Below, piece after piece: positions 45,368 through 52,970 of a DNA stretch of 64,000 nt. The stretch's first letter is position 1, and the number at the start of each line of letters is the position of its first letter. This stretch comes from Paenibacillus sp. FSL H8-0332 (GTDB lineage Bacteria > Bacillota > Bacilli > Paenibacillales > Paenibacillaceae). The stretch lies in NCBI RefSeq assembly GCF_037963835.1, contig NZ_CP150145.1, positions 3,348,001-3,412,000 of the forward strand. The letters are read 5' to 3'. Under the pieces are notes generated by a model. It worked only from the letters and a program-made list of their open reading frames with translations, ran no database searches and was not told the origin of the DNA. The translations under genes were made by a program, and so were the position numbers.

Positions 45368-47245
45368 ATGAGAGAACTGAAGGGCAAACAGGTCGTTCTT
45401 CAAGATCATGATTTGAAACGCAGAGAAGAGGCCAACCGCCGGTATCTGATGAAACTGACGAATGATAATCTCCTTTTCAACTATAAAGTAGAGGCAGGAA
45501 GATATGACGGCAGGGATATTCCGGAAGATGCGCACGGGGGCTGGGAGACGCCGGTCTGCCAGATCCGCGGACATTTCCTGGGACACTGGCTGTCAGCGGC
45601 AGCGATCCGGTATCATGAGACGGGCGATCTGGAGCTCAAGCTGAAGGCCGACCTCATTCTGGACGAGCTGGCTGAATGCCAGAAGGACAACGGAGGACAA
45701 TGGGCCGCGCCGATTCCCGAGAAATATCTGCACTGGGTAGCTCAAGGTAAGGCAATCTGGGCGCCGCAATATAACATTCATAAGCTATTTATGGGTCTTG
45801 TCGATATGCATCAGTTCACCGGGAGTCAGAAGGCACTTGATATCGCAGACCGTTTCGCCGACTGGTTCGTCGCCTGGAGCAGTACCTTCACCAGGGAGAA
45901 GTTCGATGACATTCTGGATATGGAGACAGGCGGTATGCTGGAGGCTTGGGCCGATCTGCTGGAGCTAACCGGGAACGAAAAATACACTGTTTTGCTGGAA
46001 CGGTATTACCGCAGCAGATTGTTCCGTCCGTTACTAGAAAATAAAGACCCGCTGACCAACATGCACGCCAACACGACCATTCCTGAGGTACTCGGCTGTG
46101 CCAGAGCTTACGAGGTCACCGGCGAGCAGCGCTGGATGGATATCGTTACGGCCTACTGGAAATGTGCGGTCACCGAGCGGGGAACACTGGCAACGGGCGG
46201 CAATACGGCCGGTGAAGTGTGGATGCCGAAGATGAAGATCAAGGCCCGCCTTGGAGACAAGAATCAGGAGCATTGTACGGTATATAATATGATCCGTCTG
46301 GCAGAATTTCTTTTCCGGCACACTTCAAATCCGGCCTATGCGCAGTATATTGAATATAATATGTACAACGGGATTATGGCGCAGGCCTATTACCAGGAAT
46401 ACCATCTGACCGGCAACAAGCACAGTAATCCGGCAACCGGGCTGCTGACTTACTTCCTGCCGATGAAGGCCGGGCTGCGGAAGGACTGGAGCACGGAGAC
46501 AGACAGCTTCTTCTGCTGCCATGGAACGATGGTCCAGGCCAATGCGGCGCTGAATAGAGGGATCTATTATCAGGAGCAGGACGAACTATATGTCTGCCAG
46601 TATTTCCGCTCGGAGCTGACCACCGAGATCCACGGAGTGAATGTTCGGATTCAGCAAACCCAGGATCATATGAGCGGAAGCATGCTGAACTCCTCGAATA
46701 CGGCCGGACAGCAGGAGCTGAATGAGATTACTGCACTTCATGAGAACATGCCGGATTACAGAAAATATGACTTCACCGTCCATACCAGCTCTGCCAGCGA
46801 GTTTGCCGTCCATCTGCGGATTCCAGACTGGATCATGTCAGAAGCCGTGATCTATGTGAACGGCGAGCTGCACGGGAAGTCTGCGGATCACTCCGCCTTC
46901 TACACGATACTGCGGAACTGGCAGGACGGCGACCGGATCAGCATCATTCTGCCGGTAGGCATCCGGTTCATCCCTCTGCCCGACGACGAGCAGACCGGCG
47001 CGTTCCGCTATGGCCCGGAAGTACTGGCCGGCATCACCGAGAACGAACGGATTCTCTACACCCCATTAGCGAATGCAGCCGGTGAGATCATTATGGAGAA
47101 CGAACGGGAGTGGGGGAGCTGGCGTTACTTCTTCAAGACCACCCGTCAGGACCCGGGCATCCAGCTCAGAAGAATCCGGGATATCGGGTACGAGCCTTAT
47201 CAGGTGTATTTCCCGGTAAAATCCCCCCACAAAGTGGGGTTTTAG
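45368..47245 (+). CDS. GH127-family glycosidase (beta-L-arabinofuranosidase type)
   Basis: 625 residues with the DUF1680/GH127 (alpha/alpha)6-barrel and no signal peptide. The Cys pair C383-C384 in FFCCHGT corresponds to the nucleophile and zinc-ligand cysteines of this family; the upstream NQEHCTVYNM holds the further Glu/Cys ligands. Known members release beta-L-arabinofuranose, but the family is broad, so the substrate remains open. Start ATG follows AAGGGGCTGTAGCA (weak site AAGGGG). Single gene with its own promoter; its last codons lie inside a terminator hairpin. Confidence 0.85.
   Translation: MRELKGKQVVLQDHDLKRREEANRRYLMKLTNDNLLFNYKVEAGRYDGRDIPEDAHGGWETPVCQIRGHFLGHWLSAAAIRYHETGDLELKLKADLILDELAECQKDNGGQWAAPIPEKYLHWVAQGKAIWAPQYNIHKLFMGLVDMHQFTGSQKALDIADRFADWFVAWSSTFTREKFDDILDMETGGMLEAWADLLELTGNEKYTVLLERYYRSRLFRPLLENKDPLTNMHANTTIPEVLGCARAYEVTGEQRWMDIVTAYWKCAVTERGTLATGGNTAGEVWMPKMKIKARLGDKNQEHCTVYNMIRLAEFLFRHTSNPAYAQYIEYNMYNGIMAQAYYQEYHLTGNKHSNPATGLLTYFLPMKAGLRKDWSTETDSFFCCHGTMVQANAALNRGIYYQEQDELYVCQYFRSELTTEIHGVNVRIQQTQDHMSGSMLNSSNTAGQQELNEITALHENMPDYRKYDFTVHTSSASEFAVHLRIPDWIMSEAVIYVNGELHGKSADHSAFYTILRNWQDGDRISIILPVGIRFIPLPDDEQTGAFRYGPEVLAGITENERILYTPLANAAGEIIMENEREWGSWRYFFKTTRQDPGIQLRRIRDIGYEPYQVYFPVKSPHKVGF
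47225..47243 (+). terminator. terminator overlapping the GH127 stop codon
   Basis: CCCCAC-AAA-GTGGGG followed by TTTT; the TAG stop is at 47243-47245, so the hairpin encodes the last residues SPHKVGF. Confidence 0.75.
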
Positions 47246-47331
47246 CTTCGATGTCTATTCAGGTACTTTGCGGGGACCCCGGAACATATACATTCTTGTC
47301 TATTTAAATAAGCATAGGCGTTATTTAGCAG

Positions 47332-47367
47332 AATAACCACCTGCATCCTTGCAGGTGGTTATTTTAT
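47332..47367. terminator. strong terminator
   Basis: AATAACCACCTGCA and TGCAGGTGGTTATT form a perfect 14-bp stem with a 4-base loop, followed by TTA. Between 47246 and 47331 I see nothing else. Confidence 0.8.
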
Positions 47368-47381
47368 GTGTAATTTTTTTG

Positions 47382-47431
47382 AACGATCGGTCGTTAAATT
47401 ATTGACATTTCATTAGGTTAATCCTTATAAT
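47382..47431 (+). promoter_or_regulatory. promoter with TetR-type operator
   Basis: AACGATCGGTCGTT (47382-47395) is a palindrome of TetR-operator type. Directly after come TTGACA (47402-47407) and TATAAT (47426-47431), both consensus, spaced 18 bp. Confidence 0.75.
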
Positions 47432-47464
47432 GACATTAATTCAATCGAAGGGAGCCTGAGGGTT

Positions 47465-48058
47465 ATCAAGAAAAAAGAGATTACATCCAGTTACATCATT
47501 CAGGCAGCATTTGAGCTTTTTGCTGAATGTGGGATAGAGAAAACGAGTTTGGGTATGATTTCAAAAAAAGTGGGGATCACCAAATCCTCTATTTATTATC
47601 ATTTTGCTACAAAAGAAGAGCTGATCAGCCGGACCTTTGAGCATATTTTCCGGGATCATCATTTTACAGCGTACTTTGATACGGAATCCGCCAATAAAGA
47701 CAATTTTGCAGAAATATTACTCAGCGGTGGTCTAAGCATGCTGCCAAGCGGCGGGGAAGAGTATCGTTCCACATTAAGGGTGCTGAGTGAGTTTGCGATG
47801 CTGGCTGAACGGGATGAACAATTTAGAGTCCCATTCTTGAGAATCCAAGAAGATTTTGTAACCGGTTTTGTGCAACTTCTGTCCAAGGGCGCTGAATTCG
47901 GGCTTATTGCTTCTTCAACCATCGGGGTTAACGCAGCCATTCTTGCCTTGCTTATAGATAATTTGTCCAGATGCAAGATGATGAAGATGGACCTCGAATA
48001 TGAGCTGATTTGGGAAGAGGCTGTCCGAAGAATGATACTTCGTGAAGATCACCAATAA
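47465..48058 (+). CDS. TetR family regulator with no canonical start codon
   Basis: The protein KKKEITSSYIIQAAFELFAE leads into a complete TetR helix-turn-helix (TSLGMISKKVGITKSSIYYHFATKEEL) and a C-terminal ligand domain. The frame is open from 47417, but between there and the HTH it has no ATG, GTG or TTG. The natural start by homology is at about 47465, an ATC codon just after GGGAG and GAGG; CTG 47456 is an alternative. The first canonical start, TTG 47549, would delete the first helix of the DNA-binding domain. An ATG to ATC change or a rare initiation codon is possible. It is followed by a dehydrogenase gene and has a TetR-type operator upstream. Confidence 0.75.
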   Translation: MKKKEITSSYIIQAAFELFAECGIEKTSLGMISKKVGITKSSIYYHFATKEELISRTFEHIFRDHHFTAYFDTESANKDNFAEILLSGGLSMLPSGGEEYRSTLRVLSEFAMLAERDEQFRVPFLRIQEDFVTGFVQLLSKGAEFGLIASSTIGVNAAILALLIDNLSRCKMMKMDLEYELIWEEAVRRMILREDHQ

Positions 48059-48078
48059 CTTACAGGGGGCAGATACAC

Positions 48079-48831
48079 TTGAAACATATTATTATTACAG
48101 GTACATCCAGAGGAATCGGTGAATCCCTGGCTAATCAATTAATCGACCCGTCCCACCATCTGATATGTATATCCAGAACGGCTAACCAAGGACTCATTGA
48201 GCGAGCGAAGCAACTGGATTGTCAAATGGATTATTTCCATTATGATTTAACGGACATCAGCGGTATCGATCAGCTTGTCGAAAATATTTTCAGCCGAATT
48301 GAGCTTCGTTCCAGCAATGAAGCCATATATCTGATCAATAATGCCGCCATGCTGACTCCTGTAAGCCCAATAGAAATGCTGGAAACGGAGAAAATAATCG
48401 AGAATATCCACTTAAATCTGTTAGCGCCGATGGTAATCACCTCCAACTATCTAAAGCTGACTAAGCATATGAATGTGGACAAAAGAATCCTGAATATCTC
48501 CTCAGCTTCTGCGAAATACATATTACCTTCACAAAGCGCCTACAGTACTGCCAAAGCTGGTTTAGACTCTTTTACCAAGTGTATAGACATAGAACAGAAG
48601 CTCGCTACCTATCCGGCAAAAGCAGCAGCAGTATATCCCGGCATGATCGATACAAGCTTGCAATCGGAAATACGGTCTGTATCCACTGAGCTGTTCCCCT
48701 ATGTCAATGAATTCATTCAGCTATCTGAAGAAGGGAAGCTGCAATCGCCGGAATACACCGCGTCTAAATTAATTGAAATTCTTGTAAGTGATGATTTCGG
48801 AGAGAATGTTATTATTGAGACGATCGGTTAA
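48079..48831 (+). CDS. short-chain dehydrogenase/reductase (YueD-like)
   Basis: NAD(P)-dependent Rossmann enzyme: TGTSRGIG cofactor motif (residues 7-14), NNAA (about 91), catalytic Ser in NISSASAK and YSTAK (Tyr/Lys, about 155-159), PGMIDT. 250 residues. Resembles benzil/sepiapterin-type reductases such as YueD. TTG start at 48079 follows AGGGGGC. Co-transcribed with the TetR gene and probably its target. Confidence 0.85.
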   Translation: MKHIIITGTSRGIGESLANQLIDPSHHLICISRTANQGLIERAKQLDCQMDYFHYDLTDISGIDQLVENIFSRIELRSSNEAIYLINNAAMLTPVSPIEMLETEKIIENIHLNLLAPMVITSNYLKLTKHMNVDKRILNISSASAKYILPSQSAYSTAKAGLDSFTKCIDIEQKLATYPAKAAAVYPGMIDTSLQSEIRSVSTELFPYVNEFIQLSEEGKLQSPEYTASKLIEILVSDDFGENVIIETIG

Positions 48832-48845
48832 CGTGGAGAGAAAAG

Positions 48846-48889
48846 AAAAACCACCAATGAAGGTGTAGAACCTTCACGGGTGGTTTTTT
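48846..48889. terminator. terminator after the dehydrogenase
   Basis: ACCACC pairs with GGTGGT outside and GAAGGT with ACCTTC inside, ending in six T. It also faces the convergent XRE gene. Confidence 0.85.
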
Positions 48890-48935
48890 CTTATAAATGA
48901 ACCTTTTGCCGTGAAAAAATATGACAATGGGCAAT

Positions 48936-49172
48936 TCAATTGCCATTTTTTTGCGCATCTGCACTGTGATTTGAGTATTTCCATTCATCTACTTCACGGG
49001 GATCAACACCAAACAAGTGACTGATTAGAAGCGCCAATGTAACATTCGGGAGTACCACACCATACTCAATATTCTGGTAGTTGCGCAAGGTGCATTTCAT
49101 GGTGTCGTTAATCTGATGTACGATGGATTCTTGGGTATACCCTGCGGCTTTCCGTGCATCCTTTATCCTCAA
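48936..49172 (-). CDS. small XRE-family regulator
   Basis: 78-residue Cro/CI-type helix-turn-helix protein (MRIKDARKAAGYTQESIVHQI, GVVLPNVTLALLISHLFGV, as typical XRE helices). TTG start at 49172, with GAGGGAG about 12 bases upstream. The C-terminal tail is short and hydrophilic. It is divergent from the RRNPP receptor and shares a 236-bp regulatory region with it, so it may control the receptor or be controlled with it. Confidence 0.7.
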   Translation of the reverse strand: MRIKDARKAAGYTQESIVHQINDTMKCTLRNYQNIEYGVVLPNVTLALLISHLFGVDPREVDEWKYSNHSADAQKNGN

Positions 49173-49227
49173 AATGCAATATCTCCCTCAACTTTTCGGT
49201 ATGTTTTTATGATAGGGGAGGAAAGAA

Positions 49228-49288
49228 GTTAATTTAACGCCTTATAATACACGAAATATATTGCGTTATGAATTTTTCAGTATATAAT
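49228..49288. promoter_or_regulatory. shared regulatory region between XRE gene and receptor gene
   Basis: TTGCGT (49261-49266), 16 bp and TATAAT (49283-49288) form a promoter for the receptor. A perfect palindrome GTTAATTTAAC lies at 49228-49238, and TAACGC (49235-49240) is inverted as GCGTTA (49263-49268) with a 22-bp gap. These are candidate binding sites for the XRE protein and the receptor; a second TATAAT lies at 49241-49246. Confidence 0.5.
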
Positions 49289-49408
49289 AATAGATGTAAA
49301 CGGGTTAAATAGGAAAATATCCCTTTATATTGACCGATGTTCGATTCAATCTTAGTATCAACTATGCGCAAGCTTTTAATCCTATTTTATGGAAGGAGGT
49401 GTAATGGT

Positions 49409-50818
49409 TTGGGATCGGTAAATTCTATCCGGGAAGAACTACTAGCGTATATGAACAGAAATCAAATGATACATTCACATTTTGCCGAGTTATCGGGTAT
49501 CAATTCAGGTACGCTCAGCCGGATTTTAAAAGGCAACCATCCAATCTCTATGGCACAACTTGTTGCAATTACTGCTGGAATGAAGCTGCCGGAAGACTAT
49601 TTTTTTGAAGACTACATAGAGGAATGCTTCTCTTTTGTAGTCTCCATGCGGCGGATACGACCCTTTATTTTCCGATGTGCAGAATTAGATCGTTTGGATT
49701 GTCTTGAACAGGTTGTGAACCGTCTGCTGGAGGATTTGTCTTATGCCTCTGTACTGTTTGAATTCGCTGAACATTTTTATTGGGACAATAAACGCCAAGC
49801 TGCAAGGATACTGTATCAGGGTGTGAGCGAAGCCGAAAAGTATCAGCATTCCGAACGGTTAGCGTTTTGTCAGTACCGTTTGTTTCGGATTGAAGTAGAA
49901 GAACAAGAGGATCTGGAGGAGAAGCTACGTGCAGCTACTCAATTTGAGTTGTATGTAAACCGCTTAGACGCAGCCGATCAGCTCGATGCAATGAAACAGC
50001 TAATGCATATTTATGGTTTGGTACACAAGTGGAAGAGAGTAGACGATCTCGCTAAAGAAATGCACCGCATTGCATCCGTTCAATATGAGCTGGAAAGCCG
50101 CCGATCTGACACAATAGATGAAGGGTTGAAGTGTCCCGAACGTCCTTTCTACTATTATATCCTGTACGCTAACTTAGCTAGAGCAACTTCCAGCGAAGAG
50201 TGCGGCGACTACAAGCAGGCATTATCCTTTGTGAAATTGTATGCAAATGGTGAACGCTGGGTTCGGGAGAACAATGAGCAATCCAGGCAGATCATTGCAC
50301 AATTTTCAACATGGGCTGTTGCTAACACCTATCTGTACCGGTTAATGTCTGGAGAATTGGATGTAATAGATGAGTACGCTAATTATATAGCGCTTCAGGA
50401 GAATGAAATATTTATTGCAGTGCGTTATATCGTTCAAGCGGCGAATGTATTTAAGCTTAATGTCGATAGCATCTTGGAGCGGTTCGCGCCATACATACCT
50501 TATGAAACCAGCAAGACAGAGTTTGGCGAATACAAGCAGACCATTCTAAAAGAGAGCTATGCGCAATTCCTCATTGACCTTGCAATATATCATTTCAATC
50601 AAAGAAAGAGTAATGAGAACGCTTTAAACACTGTACTGAAAAGCTTGGAAATATCAATTACGATCAACAGCAGTAAAAATATAATTGCTTGTATGACTCT
50701 TTTTGAGGAGTATAGGGATTTCGCGGATCAAAAACTGCAGGAAAGATTTAAAAAACTATCAAGTGAGGTGTATCAGCTCCATGCGAAAAAAGATCTTATT
50801 CTTCTTGACGCTCTGTAG
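49409..50818 (+). CDS. RRNPP-family peptide pheromone receptor (AloR-like)
   Basis: N-terminal helix-turn-helix (residues about 22-45, HFAELSGINSGTLSRILKGNH) followed by about 400 residues of all-helical, TPR-like repeats. This layout (HTH plus TPR) is that of RRNPP receptors such as PlcR, NprR, AimR and the AloR receptors of Paenibacillus, which bind a re-imported peptide. At 469 residues it is longer than AimR. TTG 49409 is the start: AAGGAGGTG lies 8 bases before. An overlapping ATG at 49404 opens only a five-codon frame (MVWDR). The 3' end is overlapped by a propeptide gene, the classic receptor-signal pair. Its DNA targets are not known. Confidence 0.85.
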   Translation: MGSVNSIREELLAYMNRNQMIHSHFAELSGINSGTLSRILKGNHPISMAQLVAITAGMKLPEDYFFEDYIEECFSFVVSMRRIRPFIFRCAELDRLDCLEQVVNRLLEDLSYASVLFEFAEHFYWDNKRQAARILYQGVSEAEKYQHSERLAFCQYRLFRIEVEEQEDLEEKLRAATQFELYVNRLDAADQLDAMKQLMHIYGLVHKWKRVDDLAKEMHRIASVQYELESRRSDTIDEGLKCPERPFYYYILYANLARATSSEECGDYKQALSFVKLYANGERWVRENNEQSRQIIAQFSTWAVANTYLYRLMSGELDVIDEYANYIALQENEIFIAVRYIVQAANVFKLNVDSILERFAPYIPYETSKTEFGEYKQTILKESYAQFLIDLAIYHFNQRKSNENALNTVLKSLEISITINSSKNIIACMTLFEEYRDFADQKLQERFKKLSSEVYQLHAKKDLILLDAL

Positions 50819-50885
50819 TGTTTCGATTGTCATTTCTACGACGTTAACCTTGGTGACTACGATGGGGCATGGTTGGGGAACTTAA
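50781..50885 (+). CDS. secreted signalling propeptide (AloP/Phr-like)
   Basis: 34-codon gene that begins 38 bases inside the receptor gene in another frame; GAGGTG lies 10 bases before its ATG. The product has a Lys/Arg start (MRKKILFF), a hydrophobic segment (about residues 5-24) and a short polar C-terminus TTMGHGWGT. This is the form of a Sec-exported propeptide whose C-terminal 6-8 residues are released and re-imported by Opp. The probable mature peptide is GHGWGT or MGHGWGT (inference). A terminator follows within 25 bases. Most automatic pipelines would miss it. Confidence 0.8.
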   Translation: MRKKILFFLTLCSVSIVISTTLTLVTTMGHGWGT

Positions 50886-50908
50886 TCATTTTCGCGAATA
50901 TATGCAGG

Positions 50909-50941
50909 GGTGCTCCTGACGTTTCGGGGGCGCCTATTTTT
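50909..50941 (+). terminator. terminator after the propeptide gene
   Basis: GGTGCTCC pairs with GGGGCGCC (two G-T pairs) around a 10-base loop, followed by TATTTTT. Confidence 0.65.
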
Positions 50942-50971
50942 GTGCCATTAAACAGACATCCTATTATCTGT
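50940..50971 (+). promoter_or_regulatory. promoter with dyad before the Spo0E-like gene
   Basis: TTGTGC (50940-50945), 16 bp, TATTAT (50962-50967). An inverted repeat ACAGA-N10-TCTGT (50952-50971) overlaps the -10 box and would be a good place for a regulator, possibly the neighbouring receptor. Confidence 0.4.
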
Positions 50972-51006
50972 CATAAAATCCTAAGATAGCATAAAGGGAG
51001 GATTCT

Positions 51007-51222
51007 ATGGTGAACAGAAATATGCTCGTGCAAGTCCGTATTGAACGTGCCCGGAACCGGCTTCACATCCTGGCGGAGAAACATCATGATCTTCAGCACC
51101 CTGCGGTCCTTAAGCAATCCATGGTATTGGATGAATTGATTAACCAGTATAATATGGAGGGAGAGCAGCAGAGATTAATAGAGAGCAGGAAATCACTTGA
51201 GAACAAGCATACTTTATATTGA
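51007..51222 (+). CDS. Spo0E-family aspartyl-phosphate phosphatase
   Basis: 71-residue helical protein. The family signature SxxLDxLI is present (S38, L41, D42, L44, I45: SMVLDELI), preceded by the usual IERARNRL and a HH pair. Spo0E proteins remove phosphate from Spo0A-P and so delay sporulation. ATG follows AAAGGGAGG. The gene lies 121 bp after the propeptide gene and its 3' end overlaps the following response regulator by 26 bases, so it is translated as part of that operon. Whether the target is Spo0A or the adjacent regulator is unknown. Confidence 0.8.
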   Translation: MVNRNMLVQVRIERARNRLHILAEKHHDLQHPAVLKQSMVLDELINQYNMEGEQQRLIESRKSLENKHTLY

Positions 51223-51874
51223 AGATAATGAGAAAATCGGCACTTGGGTCAAAGAGGAGCTGGAGCAGCGGGGATATACGGTACAGTGGCTGTTGTCCGG
51301 TGAGGGAGCAGAGACTGAGGTCGCGCAGTATGATGTCGTTATTCTGGATATCATGTTACCGGGCTTAGATGGATTCACTATAGGCAAACGCTTGAAAAAG
51401 GCGGCGCCTGCTGTGCCTATTCTACTCTTAACGGCCCGAACCTCAATAGATGATAAGGTAGAAGGCCTACAATTTGCCGACGACTATTTAACGAAGCCCT
51501 TCCATACGGATGAACTCGTGGCAAGACTGGAAGTATTAATCCGCCGAAGCGCTGGAATTCCTTCCGAACGTATTTCATTAGGAGAAGATATTGAAGTAGA
51601 TCCGCATGTCCAGATGATATACGACAAACGCACGGGAGAAGAAATTATCCTGACCGGGAAACAACACCAGATTTTGATGTATTTCTTACGCCACCCTAAT
51701 CAAGTCCTGACCAAAGAACAGATCTATGAAGCCATTTGGGGAGAAGTATATATCACCGGCGATAAAACATTATTGGTACATATCCACCGCTTGCGCCAGA
51801 AGCTGGAACGCCACCCGGACTCGGCGGAGATTATTGAAACATTAAAAGGAATAGGTTACCGGGTGAAGCTATGA
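51197..51874 (+). CDS. OmpR-family response regulator
   Basis: Receiver domain (Asp51 in VVILDIMLPG; Lys in YLTKPF) and winged helix (about 125-223, LLVHIHRLRQKLERHP). The segment GLQFADDYL is one residue shorter than the usual GLDxGADDYL loop before the conserved ADDY. TTG start at 51197 lies inside the Spo0E-like gene; ribosome site weak (GAGCAGG). Overlaps its kinase by 4 bases. Confidence 0.88.
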   Translation: MRTSILYIEDNEKIGTWVKEELEQRGYTVQWLLSGEGAETEVAQYDVVILDIMLPGLDGFTIGKRLKKAAPAVPILLLTARTSIDDKVEGLQFADDYLTKPFHTDELVARLEVLIRRSAGIPSERISLGEDIEVDPHVQMIYDKRTGEEIILTGKQHQILMYFLRHPNQVLTKEQIYEAIWGEVYITGDKTLLVHIHRLRQKLERHPDSAEIIETLKGIGYRVKL

Positions 51875-52878
51875 GACAGAACCGGTCCTTATTCCGCCGT
51901 TTTCTTAAAGTGCATTTTCTGTTTATCTTCCTCCCTCCCATGGTGCTTATTTTCATCTCAGCATTCTTTGGGACTACTGCCCATGGGAATAAGGTCAATA
52001 CGTTATTTCTGTTTTACGTCACGCTGCTGTTGTTTTGTTTCATTATAGTCGCCTTCGTTGTTATTTCATGGCTGTTCTTCTTGAGGCTTCGCAGACGTCT
52101 TACCCGATTACAGGAGGTGATGTCCTTCTCAGCGAATCACCATTCATTCCCCGAACCCGTCCTGGTTCAAAGGGATCGTATGGATGAGATAGACCAGCTG
52201 GGAGACTCCTTTAACTGGATGATCCAGCAGCTTCAAGACAGCCGCAAGCGGGAAGCTGAAGAGGAGCTTTTACGGCATCGGCTCATTGCGAATTTATCTC
52301 ACGATTTACGGACGCCACTTACCATTTTGAGAGGACATGTCACCAAGTTAAATAAAGAACCCATCAGCCTGGAGGGGCAAGACTCCTTGACTGAGATCAA
52401 CCATACCATTACAAGAGTCGGGGATTTAATGGACGATCTGCTCTCGTATACGCTGCTTACAGCAGGGAAATATCCCTTTGAGCCTGCCCCCACAGATATG
52501 GTCCGTTTAGTAAGAGCCTCTGTTGCGGCGTGGTATCCGGTATTTGAAGAGAACGAAATTCAGCTCGAGGTTGATCTGCCGTCAGAGAAGACATTTTATT
52601 GGAGAATAGATCCTAAGTGGATGACACGGGTGCTGGATAATGTATTCCAGAATATTCTGCGCCATGCCGCAGAGGGGAGATATGCTAACATTGTGGCGGA
52701 TGTGGAACAAGAACGGATCATTGTGGCCGACAGAGGCCCGGGGATGGATAACTCTTCGTATGAGCATGGGGCGGGGATGGGCTTATCGACTGCAATTTAT
52801 ATGTTGAACCAGATGAAGCTGAACGCTGACTTCGCCTCCAATGTGAACGGCACGAGCGTAACGATTGGCAGAGCTTAA
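51871..52878 (+). CDS. sensor histidine kinase
   Basis: Two N-terminal helices (about 14-32 and 44-68) with a very short outer loop, HAMP region, H-box NLSHDLRTPLTILRGH (about 140), N-box DNVFQNILRHA and G-box DRGPGMD, ending GAGMGLSTAIYML. 335 residues. Short sensor region as in intramembrane-sensing kinases that act with ABC exporters, which follow downstream. Confidence 0.9.
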   Translation: MRQNRSLFRRFLKVHFLFIFLPPMVLIFISAFFGTTAHGNKVNTLFLFYVTLLLFCFIIVAFVVISWLFFLRLRRRLTRLQEVMSFSANHHSFPEPVLVQRDRMDEIDQLGDSFNWMIQQLQDSRKREAEEELLRHRLIANLSHDLRTPLTILRGHVTKLNKEPISLEGQDSLTEINHTITRVGDLMDDLLSYTLLTAGKYPFEPAPTDMVRLVRASVAAWYPVFEENEIQLEVDLPSEKTFYWRIDPKWMTRVLDNVFQNILRHAAEGRYANIVADVEQERIIVADRGPGMDNSSYEHGAGMGLSTAIYMLNQMKLNADFASNVNGTSVTIGRA

Positions 52879-52881
52879 CCT

Positions 52882-52940
52882 AAAGTTAACCCGGAAGTAA
52901 ACAGGCGGATCACCGGGATGTAACTTTGCTTCGATATCAT
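52882..52940 (+). promoter_or_regulatory. long dyad and -10 box before the ABC exporter
   Basis: AAAGTTA-A-CCCGG (52882-52894) is mirrored by CCGGG-ATG-TAACTTT (52913-52927). TATCAT (52935-52940) could be the -10 box. The dyad has no T run, so it looks like a binding site, most simply for the response regulator encoded just upstream. Confidence 0.45.
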
Positions 52941-52970
52941 TAGAGCCATAACAGAAAGGAAGTGTTATGG

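Noticed and set aside
48936..50885. Prophage arbitrium (lysis-lysogeny) system
   Set aside because: Receptor, propeptide and XRE gene resemble such a switch, but there is no integrase, terminase, capsid or other phage gene nearby, so a chromosomal quorum-sensing module is more likely.
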